Assembly: GCF_005490785.1 (NCBI RefSeq)
Contig: NZ_CP027295.1
Span: 1,488,001-1,552,000, forward strand
Length of the DNA stretch: 64,000 nucleotides
Direction: 5' to 3'
Source: Brachybacterium sp. SGAir0954
Lineage (GTDB): Bacteria > Actinomycetota > Actinomycetes > Actinomycetales > Dermabacteraceae
The notes under the pieces are model-generated. The model was not told where the DNA came from. It ran no database searches and was given only the letters and a program-made list of their open reading frames with translations. The position numbers and the translations under genes are program-made. This document shows positions 10,140-19,000 of the stretch, piece after piece (position 1 is the stretch's first letter; every line of letters starts with the position of its first letter).

Positions 10140-10601
10140 ATGGGCATCGCGGACGACGCCGTGGAGATCCGGGCACGGGGATGGCGCACGCTCGCCGCGC
10201 TCCACGGGCTCATCGAGGGCGAGCTCGAGCAGGCGCTGCAGAAGGAGCACCAGCTCTCCGTCGTCGAGTTCACCGTGCTCGACGCGCTGAGCAGGCAGGA
10301 CGGCTGGCACATGCGCATGCGCCAGCTCGCGCGCGCCGCCGCGCTCTCCAGCAGCGCCACCACGCGCCTGGTCACCCGCCTCGAGGACCGCGGCCTGCTC
10401 GTGCGCATCCTCTGCACCGACGACCGCCGCGGCATCTACACCGAGCTCACCCCGCCCGGCCGCGCACTTCTCGAGGCCGCGCACCCCACCCATGACCGGG
10501 TGCTCGAGAGCGCCCTCGCCGAGGCCGCCGAGATCCCTGAGCTCTCCGGCCTCGCCCGTGCGCTGCACGAGCAGGTGCCGGAGCCGGCCCCGGCCGGCTA
10601 G
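10140..10601 (+). CDS. MarR family transcriptional regulator
   Basis: A 153-residue winged-helix repressor. Helix-turn-helix and wing: MRMRQLARAAALSSSATTRLVTRLEDRGLLVRI, then the wing with DDRRGIYTELTPPGRALL, the usual MarR pattern ending in a long dimerisation helix. It starts at ATG 10140 with GGGAGG 5 nt upstream. Divergent from the efflux transporter, it most likely controls both genes through the inverted repeat at 10026-10048. The alpha/beta hydrolase remnant begins with a GTG immediately after its stop, so the two were probably one transcript. Confidence 0.9.
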   Translation: MGIADDAVEIRARGWRTLAALHGLIEGELEQALQKEHQLSVVEFTVLDALSRQDGWHMRMRQLARAAALSSSATTRLVTRLEDRGLLVRILCTDDRRGIYTELTPPGRALLEAAHPTHDRVLESALAEAAEIPELSGLARALHEQVPEPAPAG

Positions 10602-11399
10602 GTGGGCGGTGACCGGAGGGAGCCCGGTGGGTCCGGCGCTCCGCGGCTGAGCCTCGCGGCCCGCCTCATGCCGGCCGCCATGCGCGTGCGCCGCGCGGAC
10701 CGCCACCACCGCACCCGCGAGGACGTGCGGCGCCGCCTCGCGCAGCTGACCCTCCGGCCCGAGCGGACCGACCGCCGCCCCGGCCCACTCGCGGCTCGCC
10801 CAGCAGCTCGCCGTCGAGGCGCGGGTCGAGGTGCTGCTGCCCGTCTACCCGCTGGTCCAGCACGGCGGCACCGCGGAGACGGTCGTCCCCGTCGTCGCCC
10901 GCCTCGCCGAGGAGGCGGCGCGCCCGCTCGTGCTGCACGGCGATACCGCGGGCGGCACCATCACGCTCTCCGCGGCGCTCCTGCTGCGGGACAGGGGGAG
11001 GGCGGCGGATCTCACCGTCCTCATCGCCCCCGCCCTTGACCTGTGGATGCAGGACCCGGAGATCGACGCCGTGCAGCCCCACGACCCCTGGCTCGTGAGG
11101 GCCGGGCAGCTCGATCTCACCGAGCGCTGGATCGGCGAGCACGGCGAGGATCCGGTGCTGAACCCGTTCCTCGGCGACCTCCGAGGACTGGGCCCGCTGC
11201 TGCTCTTCAGCGGCACGCGGGACCTGCTGAACACCGACACGCGGCTGTTCGTGCGCCGCGCACGGCGCGAGGGGGGCCGATCGAGCACCACGAGGCGCCG
11301 GGCCAGATCCACGTCCATCCGCTGCTGCCGACCCCGGAGGGCCGTGAGGCGCGGGCGAGGATCGTCCGCGCGGTGCGGGAGGTGACAGGCCGGGAGTGA
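10602..11399 (+). pseudogene. Alpha/beta hydrolase (HSL/steryl-acetylhydrolase type), decayed
   Basis: Three reading frames together spell an alpha/beta hydrolase-3 protein. The N-terminus is in one frame from GTG 10602 (RLMPAAMRVRRADRHH...). The core is in a second frame from about 10783 (HSRLAQQLAVEARVEVLLPVYPL, LFSGTRDLLN). The end is in a third (IEHHEAPGQIHVHPLLPTPEG), giving the catalytic Asp and His regions. The oxyanion-hole HGGG segment and surrounding residues (roughly 50) are missing at the first junction, and the nucleophile motif GDSAGG reads GDTAGG. The second shift coincides with a G6 run at 11271-11276. No functional hydrolase can be made. Confidence 0.8.
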
Positions 11400-11563
11400 G
11401 GTAGGCCCTGCCGGCTCTCAGCTGACCGGACGAGGCTGTCCGACGACGACGACGGCCACGCCGCGAGCGCGCAGCAGCTCCGACGTCCCTCGATGACCCG
11501 TCCTCGAGACGGTCGCGGACCGGGATGTCTTGCGGGGGCGACGCCGCAACGGAACGCCGCCAC
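11400..11563. other. Intergenic stretch without a supportable gene
   Basis: It lies between the hydrolase remnant and the convergent membrane-protein gene. A minus-strand frame ending in ...RTGHRGTSELLRARGVAVVVVGQPRP looks faintly protein-like and could be a gene fragment, but I cannot assign it. No clear hairpin is seen. Confidence 0.4.
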
Positions 11564-12055
11564 TCATCTCATCGACGTGCGCACCGCTCGGGCGATCACC
11601 GCCCCCGCCAGTGCGAAGAGCGAGACCGCGCTGACGCTGTGCAGGATCGTCGCCCATGGAGCGTGATCTGCGCCGCCGACCATGAAGGTGTCGGCCAGGG
11701 TCATCCCGGCCGGGAAGGACGCCACCAGGTAGGCGAGTGAGCCGAGCGAGAGCAGGCCGAGCATGATCATCGCGACGGTTCCGGCACTCACTCGCCCGCG
11801 CACGCCGAGGATTGCCACGATCACCGCGGTGACAGGTCCGATGAGGAGGGTGACCGTCATCAGTCCCCAGCCCATGGTGTCCTCGGAATCCCTCCCGTCG
11901 ATGACGTCGTGGATCTCCTCCAGCGTGAGGTCGGGCATCGTGGCGAGCGGGTTGAGCACCTGGATCTGCAGTGCTGCGAAGGCCGCATAGGCCAGCACGG
12001 CTGCCGCTCCGACCGGGCCGACGAGGCGGGCGGGGAGCGAGGCGGAGGAGGTCAT
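11564..12055 (-). CDS. Four-helix membrane protein of unknown function
   Basis: A 163-residue integral membrane protein with four predicted helices (about residues 10-32, 60-85, 92-113 and 135-158). There is a polar extracytoplasmic loop after helix 1 (MPDLTLEEIHDVIDGRDSED). I do not recognise a family. Base composition is visibly lower in GC than the core genes around it. The start is set by CATACT (12067-12062 on the minus strand) ending 6 nt before the ATG, implying a leaderless mRNA. It lies next to the 3' end of tRNA-Arg(CCT), a common integration neighbourhood, but I found no duplicated tRNA end marking an element. Confidence 0.65.
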   Translation of the reverse strand: MTSSASLPARLVGPVGAAAVLAYAAFAALQIQVLNPLATMPDLTLEEIHDVIDGRDSEDTMGWGLMTVTLLIGPVTAVIVAILGVRGRVSAGTVAMIMLGLLSLGSLAYLVASFPAGMTLADTFMVGGADHAPWATILHSVSAVSLFALAGAVIARAVRTSMR

Positions 12056-12273
12056 GCGGCGAGTATGCCGCCGCCGATCATCCAGTTCGTGGGGGTTCTG
12101 TGTCGAAAGCGGGGAGGTCCGCGATGGGTGTGGTGATGTCGCGCGTGCTCGTCATCGTCGACGGCTTCGCTCGCGGTCTGCTCGGTGGACCCTGACTCCT
12201 GGGCGTCACCCTCGCCGCGCCGCCGACGGCGTCATCCGGTGGGCCCCGTCGGGGAGGAGCAGTACGGCCGTGA

Positions 12274-12349
12274 TGGTGCCCCCGGGCAGATTCGAACTGC
12301 CGACACCCGCTTTAGGAGAGCGGTGCTCTATCCCCTGAGCTACGGAGGC
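12274..12349 (-). tRNA. tRNA-Arg (anticodon CCT)
   Basis: 76 nt including an encoded CCA. The acceptor stem GCCTCCG/CGGGGGC contains one T-G pair. The D arm is GCTCAGGGGATAGAGC, the anticodon loop CTCCTAA has CCT at 12316-12314, and the T arm contains GTTCGAAT. It decodes AGG. A small CCCCGA/TCGGGG hairpin (12361-12374) lies just upstream of its 5' end. Confidence 0.95.
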
Positions 12350-12422
12350 GTGGGCGCCGGCCCCGAAGTCGGGGCGTGACGCGGACCTCGGTCATCGTAG
12401 CGGGCCGTGGCAGGATCGCCGC

Positions 12423-13859
12423 ATGCCGCACGCACACCGGGACCACCCTCACACCCCTGCGCCGAGCACCGCCGCGATCGTGGTCGCGGGCGGCGCCGCG
12501 CGTCGGCTCGCCGGCCGCGACAAGACCCGCCTGCCCGTCGGTGGCGTGCCCACCCTCGAGCGGGTGCTGCGCAGCGCGCCGGTGCAGCGACGGATCGTCG
12601 TCGGCCCCGAGGGGGAGGACGGCGCCGGCATCGCCGAGCGCCACGGAGCACGGTTCGTGCGGGAGGAGCCCGAGCTCGCCGGCCCCGCCGCAGCCCTCGC
12701 GCGCGGCGTCGCGGAGCTCGGGGATCTCGGCGACACGGCGCGGGTGCTCGTGCTCGGCGGGGACATGCCGCTGCTGCGCACGGAGACGCTCCACGCCCTG
12801 CTGGATCGGGCGGCGCTGGGCCGGGTCGCGGCGCTCGCCCGGGAGGACGGCACCGCCCAGTTCCTCACCGCCGCCTGGCCGCTCGCCCTGCTGCGCCAGG
12901 CGCTCGCCGCCGTCGAGCGGCCCGGCACCGGCTGGCAGGACCTCGCCCTGCGCGCGGTGTACGCCCAGCTCGCGCCCGAGCAGCTCGAGCTGGTCCCCGC
13001 GACGGGCGCCGAGGCCGCGGACCTCGACACCCCGGAGGACGTCGCCGCCGCGGAGCGCGCCGCCGGGCCCCGCATCGCCCTCGCCCAGATCGAGGTCTCC
13101 GAGGACGTCGACGCGAACCTCGAGACCGTGCGCCGTGCCGCCGAGCGCGCCGCGGGGGAGGGGGCGCGGGTGCTCGTGCTGCCCGAGGCGACGCTCACCC
13201 CCTTCGGCACGGACCTCCGCGCGGCCGCCGAGGCCCACCACGAGCGCTTCGCCGCCCTCCTCGAGGCGCTCGGCGAGCAGCACGGGCTGACGATCATCGC
13301 CGGCTCCTTCTCCCCGGCGGACGGCACCCGTGTGCACAACACCCTCCTGGTGCGCGGGGGCGGCGTCAGCGCGGAGTACCGCAAGATCCACCTCTACGAC
13401 GCCTACGGGTCGCGGGAGTCGGAGACCGTCGCGCCGGGGGAGGAGCTCGTCGTGATCGAGGTCGACGGCGTGCGCATCGGCCTCGCGACCTGCTACGACG
13501 TGCGCTTCCCGGCGCAGTTCCAGGCGCTCGCCAGACGCGGCGCCCAGGCGGTCGTGCTGCCGCTCGCCTGGGGGGACGGGCCAGGGAAGAGCGATCAGCT
13601 GCAGGTCCTGCTGCGCGCCCGCGCTCTCGACGCGACCTGCGTGCTGCTCGCCGCGGACCAGGCCCCGCCGGCGGCGTGCGCGGGCCGGGCTCCGCGCGGG
13701 ATCGGCGAGAGCGCCGTCATCGGTCCGCTCGGGCAGGTCCGCTCGCGCCTGGGCCGTGAGGAGGGCATGCTCCTCGCCGAGATCGACCTCGAGGAGATCG
13801 CGCAGGCGCGTCGAGCGCTCCCCGTGCTCGAGCACGGCGCGGGCGACTCCGCCCTGTGA
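12423..13859 (+). CDS. Fusion: MobA-like nucleotidyltransferase + nitrilase-superfamily amidohydrolase
   Basis: A single uninterrupted 478-residue frame with two enzymes. Residues about 16-205 are a MobA-like NTP transferase: AAIVVAGGAARRLAGRDKTRLPVGG at the N-terminus, the metal-binding GGDMP motif, and the family-typical end DLDTPEDVAAAE. Residues about 217-470 are a carbon-nitrogen hydrolase with the full catalytic triad: Glu255 (LPEAT), Lys321 (YRKIHLYD) and Cys357 (ATCYDVRFP). This resembles the Nit/omega-amidase branch. There is no start codon at the junction, so it is not two overlapping genes. Molybdenum-cofactor guanylyltransferase and amidase roles are family inferences. The start is supported by CAGGAT ending 6 nt before the ATG. 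No other molybdenum cofactor gene is in the window. Confidence 0.8.
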   Translation: MPHAHRDHPHTPAPSTAAIVVAGGAARRLAGRDKTRLPVGGVPTLERVLRSAPVQRRIVVGPEGEDGAGIAERHGARFVREEPELAGPAAALARGVAELGDLGDTARVLVLGGDMPLLRTETLHALLDRAALGRVAALAREDGTAQFLTAAWPLALLRQALAAVERPGTGWQDLALRAVYAQLAPEQLELVPATGAEAADLDTPEDVAAAERAAGPRIALAQIEVSEDVDANLETVRRAAERAAGEGARVLVLPEATLTPFGTDLRAAAEAHHERFAALLEALGEQHGLTIIAGSFSPADGTRVHNTLLVRGGGVSAEYRKIHLYDAYGSRESETVAPGEELVVIEVDGVRIGLATCYDVRFPAQFQALARRGAQAVVLPLAWGDGPGKSDQLQVLLRARALDATCVLLAADQAPPAACAGRAPRGIGESAVIGPLGQVRSRLGREEGMLLAEIDLEEIAQARRALPVLEHGAGDSAL

Positions 13860-13947
13860 GGCCGCGCGGGCCCCGCTGTGAGGCCCGCGACACCCCGCCG
13901 AGGTCCTGGACCCCGGGTGGGTAGAGGCCGGACGTAGCCTGCCGGGT

Positions 13948-14577
13948 ATGACCACTCCTGTGCACCTCGCGCGCCCGCACGCGGCGTCGCCGCTCCTGCT
14001 CCGGCTCGCCCCGCTCGCGGCGCTCGTCGCCGCGGCCCTCCTGCTGCTGCTCACCGCGGCGCCGGCCTCCGCGCACGACTCGCTCGTCTCCTCCGATCCC
14101 GAGGACGGCGCGACCCTCGAGACCTCGCCCGAGCAGGTCACGCTGGACTACTCGGCGGACGTCCTCGACGTGAGCCCCGTCGTGCGGATCACGGGGGAGG
14201 GCGGCGAGGTGGTCGCCGAGCTCGATCCGGAGGTCGACGGGTCCACCGTCACCGCGGCGCTCGACGAGCCGCTCGCCGCGGGCGACTACGAGGTGCGCTG
14301 GCGCGTGGTCTCCTCCGACGGCCACCCCATCGAGGGAACCCAGTCCTTCACGGTCGAGCAGGGTGCCGCCGGCGCGCCGTCCGACGCCGGCGGGCGGACC
14401 TCCGCCCCGGCGAGCGACGCGGGCGGCGCGACGAGCGCTCCCGCGGAGACCACCGCTCCCGCCGCGCAGACCGAGGACTCCGAGGGCGGGGCCCCCGTGG
14501 TCCTGATCGTCGTCATCGTCGTGGCCGTGCTCGCCGTCGCCGGCGGGGCCGTCGCCGCGCTGCGCCGGAAGAGGTGA
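13948..14577 (+). CDS. CopC-domain copper-binding exported protein, membrane-anchored
   Basis: A 209-residue protein. A signal peptide (hydrophobic to about residue 42) is followed directly by His43 in ASA|HDSLVSSDP, the N-terminal copper-ligand histidine of CopC after cleavage. The CopC beta-sandwich follows, with EQVTLDYSADVL and the second ligand region SSDGHPIEGTQSF. A low-complexity Ala/Ser/Thr linker leads to a C-terminal helix (VVLIVVIVVAVLAVAG) and RRKR, anchoring the protein outside the membrane. It probably binds Cu(II) in copper handling. No CopD partner is adjacent, which is unusual. TAGCCT (13935-13940) ends 7 nt before the ATG. Confidence 0.85.
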   Translation: MTTPVHLARPHAASPLLLRLAPLAALVAAALLLLLTAAPASAHDSLVSSDPEDGATLETSPEQVTLDYSADVLDVSPVVRITGEGGEVVAELDPEVDGSTVTAALDEPLAAGDYEVRWRVVSSDGHPIEGTQSFTVEQGAAGAPSDAGGRTSAPASDAGGATSAPAETTAPAAQTEDSEGGAPVVLIVVIVVAVLAVAGGAVAALRRKR

Positions 14578-14660
14578 CCCCGGCCCCGCGGCGCAGGGAG
14601 CGAGCGCGCTCAGCGCCGCGGTGCGGGACGAGAGATCCGTGGCGCGGGCCCGCACATGAC

Positions 14661-14694
14661 GGAACCCCCGGCACCCTTGGGTGCCGGGGGTTCC
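14661..14694. terminator. Bidirectional terminator
   Basis: Perfect 16-bp arms (14661-14676 GGAACCCCCGGCACCC, 14679-14694) with a TT centre, between the convergent CopC and Rv0909-like genes. Confidence 0.85.
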
Positions 14695-14725
14695 TGCGGT
14701 CACGCGCGCCGCGAGGGCGCGGGAC

Positions 14726-14917
14726 TCACTTGTTCTCGTCGCCGCCGAGGCCGAGGTGATCGCGAGCGGCGTCGCCCGCCTGATCGACCCCGCCGTCGAC
14801 CTGATCCGGAGTGCGCTCCTTGATCTGATCGCTGGCACCGTCGATGCCCTGCTCGACCTGCTCGGAGTTCTCTCCGGCGACGTCCTTGGCCTTGTTCAGC
14901 GCGTCATCGAAACCCAT
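14726..14917 (-). CDS. Small Rv0909/MT0933-like antitoxin-family protein (CsbD-like)
   Basis: A 63-residue, hydrophilic, helical protein: MGFDDALNKAKDVAGEN, then EQGIDGASDQIKERTPD and DQAGDAARDHLG. This pattern is that of the MT0933-like antitoxin family of actinobacteria and also resembles CsbD-type stress proteins. No toxin gene is adjacent, so an antitoxin role is doubtful and a general stress role is as likely. The ATG at 14917 is preceded by AAAGGA at about 9 nt. The intergenic region upstream is unusually AT-rich for this window and is shared with the divergent DeoR-type gene. Confidence 0.6.
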   Translation of the reverse strand: MGFDDALNKAKDVAGENSEQVEQGIDGASDQIKERTPDQVDGGVDQAGDAARDHLGLGGDENK

Positions 14918-15081
14918 GGTGAGACATCCTTTCGTCGCTGTACTCGCCCCAGCCGGGGCGACAGAACCCAACGTAGGCCCGTCCCTCCTGTGACACAAAC
15001 GTGATCAGAAAAATGACGCTGGAGTGACCGAATCTGAGCGGGCGGGCACGTGGGATGGGCGGTCCGCGCAATACTGACTGC

Positions 15082-15954
15082 GTGAATGCGAGCAGTCCCG
15101 ACTCCCCGGCCGTCGCCGGCACCCCCAGTGCCGCTGCGCCCGACTCCCCCCACCCCGCCTCCGGGATGCACAAGTCCGCCCGCTGGGACCACGTGCTCTC
15201 CCTCCTCGCCCAGGAGCGGCGGCTCAGCGTCTCCGAGGTCGCCGCGGATCTCGGGATCAGCGAGTCCACGGTGCGCCGCGACTTCGTCGAGATGGAGCGC
15301 GCGCAGCTCGCGCGGCGCACCCACGGCGGGATCGTCGCCGTGGACGTCGCCTACTCCCTCGCCGCCTCTCCGCGCTCCACCGACCAGGACGGCGCCGATC
15401 GCGAGCGCGTCGCCGCGGCCGCCGCGACGCTCGTGACGCCCGGCCAGATCATCGGAGTGAACGGCGGCCGCTCCACCACGTCGACCGCGCGGCGGATCGT
15501 CGCCCGCCCCGACCTCGACTCCAAGGACGGCGTCCCTGGGCTCACCGTCGTCTGCGCCGCGCTGAACATCGCCCTCGAGACCGTGCTGCGGCCCTCGGTG
15601 CGCACGGTCGTCCTCGGCGGCGTCGCGGAGCCCTACTCCTTCGAGCTCACCGGCCCGCTCGCGACCGCGACGATGCGGGACCTGTGGCTGGACATGATGT
15701 TCGTGGGGACCGTCGGCCTCGACGTCCCTGCGGGTCTCACCTGCAACTCCGACGCCGAGGCCGGGGTCACCCGGACGATGATCGGGCACGCGAGGAGGGT
15801 CGTCGGCCTCGCGACGGCGGACAAGGTCGGTCACCGTGCGCTCGCCGGGATCTGCCCCGTCTCCGCCCTCACCGACCTCGTCATCGCGGGCCCCGTCCCT
15901 GAGGAGCTCCGGGCGCACCTCCAGGAGACCTCGGTGCGCCTGCACGAGGTGTGA
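15082..15954 (+). CDS. DeoR family transcriptional regulator
   Basis: A 290-residue repressor. The N-terminal winged helix at about residues 35-85 (RLSVSEVAADLGISESTVRRDF, with the DeoR-type RRTHGG wing) is followed by a DeoRC sugar-phosphate-sensing domain (PGQIIGVNGGRSTTSTARRI, then FVGTVGLDVPAGLTCNS). The 30 residues before the HTH are disordered Pro/Ser/Ala, longer than usual. GTG 15082 is chosen because AATACT (15070-15075) ends 6 nt upstream; an ATG at about residue 29 would also give a complete protein. No sugar catabolic operon is adjacent, so the regulon is unknown. The final stop is 76 bp before the helicase-like gene. Confidence 0.85.
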   Translation: MNASSPDSPAVAGTPSAAAPDSPHPASGMHKSARWDHVLSLLAQERRLSVSEVAADLGISESTVRRDFVEMERAQLARRTHGGIVAVDVAYSLAASPRSTDQDGADRERVAAAAATLVTPGQIIGVNGGRSTTSTARRIVARPDLDSKDGVPGLTVVCAALNIALETVLRPSVRTVVLGGVAEPYSFELTGPLATATMRDLWLDMMFVGTVGLDVPAGLTCNSDAEAGVTRTMIGHARRVVGLATADKVGHRALAGICPVSALTDLVIAGPVPEELRAHLQETSVRLHEV

Positions 15955-16030
15955 GCCCGCCCGCGTCCGGGCGTCCGCGCGCGGCACGCCTGCACGTGCG
16001 GGAGCCCTGCTCCCGGTAGCGTGAGCGACC

Positions 16031-19000
16031 ATGTGGAGTTTCCTGCGCGGGAAGAAGCGTTCCGAGGTCACGGCATCCCCGGCGGAGGGTGATCAGGCCC
16101 TGTCCGCCCTCGCCGATCGCGCCCGCGGTCGGCAGCAGGACGGGCAGCAGGAGCAGTCGGCGGGGGACCGCCCGGCGTCCTCACGCCCCGGTGGTCCCGT
16201 GAGCCCCGGCAGCCCCTCCGCCGCGCCCGCTCCGCGATCCGCGCAGGACGGCGTGGGCATCGTCGTGCAGCACCGCCTGGACGCCGCCGGCAGCGTCGGC
16301 GCCGGCATCGCCCCGGAGCAGAGCGAGGACGACCAGCTCACCGCGCCGCGCGAGCACCGCCCGCTCAGCCGTGAGGACCTCGTCGCGGACGCCCTGGACC
16401 GCTGGACCCACCGGATCACCGGCGGGCGCACCGCCCCGTCCTTCCTCACGCAGATGCGCGCCGGGGCGACCGTCCTGGACCTCTCGCACTCCCATCCCTC
16501 GGGCCTCGCGCAGCTCCTCGCGGGCCGCGGGCCCACGCGCCTCTCCTCCCTCGTGCGCGAGGTGGGCGCGCTGGCCGACGCCCGCGCCCACGCCCGCTCG
16601 ATCCGCGAGATCGCCGAGCGCCACGCGGAGGAGGTGGGCCTGACCACCTGCCATCTCGGCATCGGCGAGGCCACCTGGAACCCGGAGGACGGCTCCGCGC
16701 CGATCCACGCGCCCGTCCTCGTGCGCCCCCTGACCCTGCGCCTGCGCGGCAACGCCCGCGAGGACGTCGAGCTCGAGATCGACGCGACCGCGGATCTGAA
16801 CCCCGTGCTGCTGCGCGCCCTGCGGGACGCGGGCGTCGCGATCGACGCCCGCTCGCTGCTCGCGACCACCGACTCCACCCACGGCTTCGACCCCACTCCG
16901 GTGCTCGACGCGTTCCGGGCGCTCGGCCAGCCGCTGCCCGGCTTCCGGATCAGCCACGCCCTCGTGGTCGGCAACCTCATGGACGCCGCCGGCTCCGTCG
17001 CCACCGACCTGAGTACCGACCCCGCCGACTGGACCTCCTCCGACCTCGTCGCGGCCCTCGCCGGGGACGCCGAGGCCGCCCGCACCCTGCGCGAGGCGCG
17101 CGACGCGGAGGTCCCCGCCCTCGACGAGCGCGAGCTCGTCGCCGCCGTGGACCTCGACCACCAGCGCGTCGTCGAGCGGGTCCTCGCCGGCCAGGACCTC
17201 GCCGTCGCGGCCGGCCCGGGCGCCGGCACCCTGGACCTCGTCGTCGACCTCGTCGAGGAGCTCGGCGCGCGCGGCAAGAGCGTGCTCGTCGTCTCCCAGC
17301 GCCGTCGCAACCTCGCCCAGCTCGTCGAGATCGCCCGCCGCCGCGGGATCGACGAGCTCGTCTTCGACCTCTCCCCGGACCCGTCCCTGCAGCGCAACGC
17401 CTCCGCCGCGCTGCTGCGCAGCCTGCGCCGCGCCGGCAGCCACGTGCTCGGTCCCGAGGACGCGGACACCGAGGAGCTCGAGCGCACCCGCGAGATCCTC
17501 ACCGGCCACGTCGAGGCGATGCACCGGGTGCAGGAGCCCTGGCAGGCCTCCGCGCACGACGCGATCTCCGCCCTCGCCGCGCTCACCCGCCGTCGCCCCG
17601 CGCCGCGCACCGTCGTGCGCCTGCGGGCGGACGTCGCCCAGCAGATGATCGGCGCGGACCGCGAGCGCTACGCGGACGCCCTGCGCGAGGCCTCCGAGGT
17701 GGGACTGCTCAGCACCGGCCCCGAGGAGACCGCCTGGTACGGCGCCCCCATCAGCACCGACACCCAGGCGCAGCGGGCCGCCGAGCTCGTGGACCTCCTG
17801 CGCGGGGAGCTCCTCCCCGCGCTGCAAAAGGCCTCCGTGGACACGGGCGTCGAGATCGGTCTCGAGCCCGCGGACTCCGCCGCCGCGCTCGTCGAGCGGA
17901 TCGCCCTGCTCGACCGCGTCGCCGAGCGCCTCGACACCTTCCAGGGCGCCGTCTTCGGCGCCGAGCTCGCCGACCTCGTCGCGGCCACGGGGGACAAGTC
18001 CTGGCGCGCCGAGCACGGCGTGACCATGGGCTGGGGCGTCCGACGCCGGCTGCGCCGCGAGGCCGCCGCCCTCCAGCGCCCCGCGACCCTCTCCCCGGAC
18101 CTGCACGGCGAGCTCCAGAAGGCGCGCCGCGTGCGCGAGGACTGGCGCCGCGCCGCGGCCGGGAGCGGCTCCACGCCCACCGTGCCCTCCGGCCTCGAGG
18201 ACGTCCGCACGCTCACCGCCCGCACCCAGAAGGTGCTCGACGAGCTCGGCGTGCTGCTCGCCGGCATGCCCGCCGGTGCGTCCCTGCAGACCACGTCCTT
18301 CACCGTCCTCGGGGAGCGCATGGACGCGCTCGACGCGGACCGCGCGGACCTCGTGCCGCTGCCGCGCCGCACCGAGCTGCTGCGCCGCCTCGAGTTCGAC
18401 GGCCTGGGCGAGCTCGTCGAGGACCTCCGCCGGCGTCGCGTGCCCGCCGCCCAGGTGGGCGCCGAGCTCGAGCTCGCGTGGTGGCGCAGCGTCCTCGAGC
18501 TGATCGCGGGCGCCGAGCCCACGATCTCCGAGTACGACGGCACCTCCCTCTCCCAGGTCGCCGAGCGCTTCCGCCGGCTCGACGCGGAGCACCTCGCCGG
18601 CGCCGGCGCGCGCGTGCACGCCGCGGCGGACGAGGTGCGCGTCGAGACCATGAAGTCCTACCCGGACACCTCCCGGGCGGCGATCGCCGAGCTCGCCCGC
18701 GCCTCGACCGTCTCCGTGCGCGACCTCGCCGCGAAGTACGAGGACATCCTCTTCCGCGCCCGACCGGCCTGGCTCGCCTCGCCCTACCTGGTCCCGCAGG
18801 TCATCCCGCGCGGCCGCCACTTCGACGTGGTCATCGTCGCGGACGGCGGGCGCCTGCCCACCGCGGCGGCGCTCCCCTCGATCGTGCGCGGCACCCGCAC
18901 CGTGGTCGTCGGCGACCCGCTCGAGTACGGCGGCGACTCCGAGCCGAGCCTGCTCGACGACATGCTCCGCATCGCCCCGCACGTCGAGCTCGCCCGGGAC

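Noticed and set aside
12311-12349. Possible attachment site at tRNA-Arg(CCT)
   Set aside because: I looked for a repeated copy of the tRNA 3' end in the flanking DNA and saw none; no integrase is present.
14726-15954. Toxin-antitoxin module made of the small protein and the DeoR-type gene
   Set aside because: They are divergent, not coupled, and the second gene is a complete sugar-type regulator.
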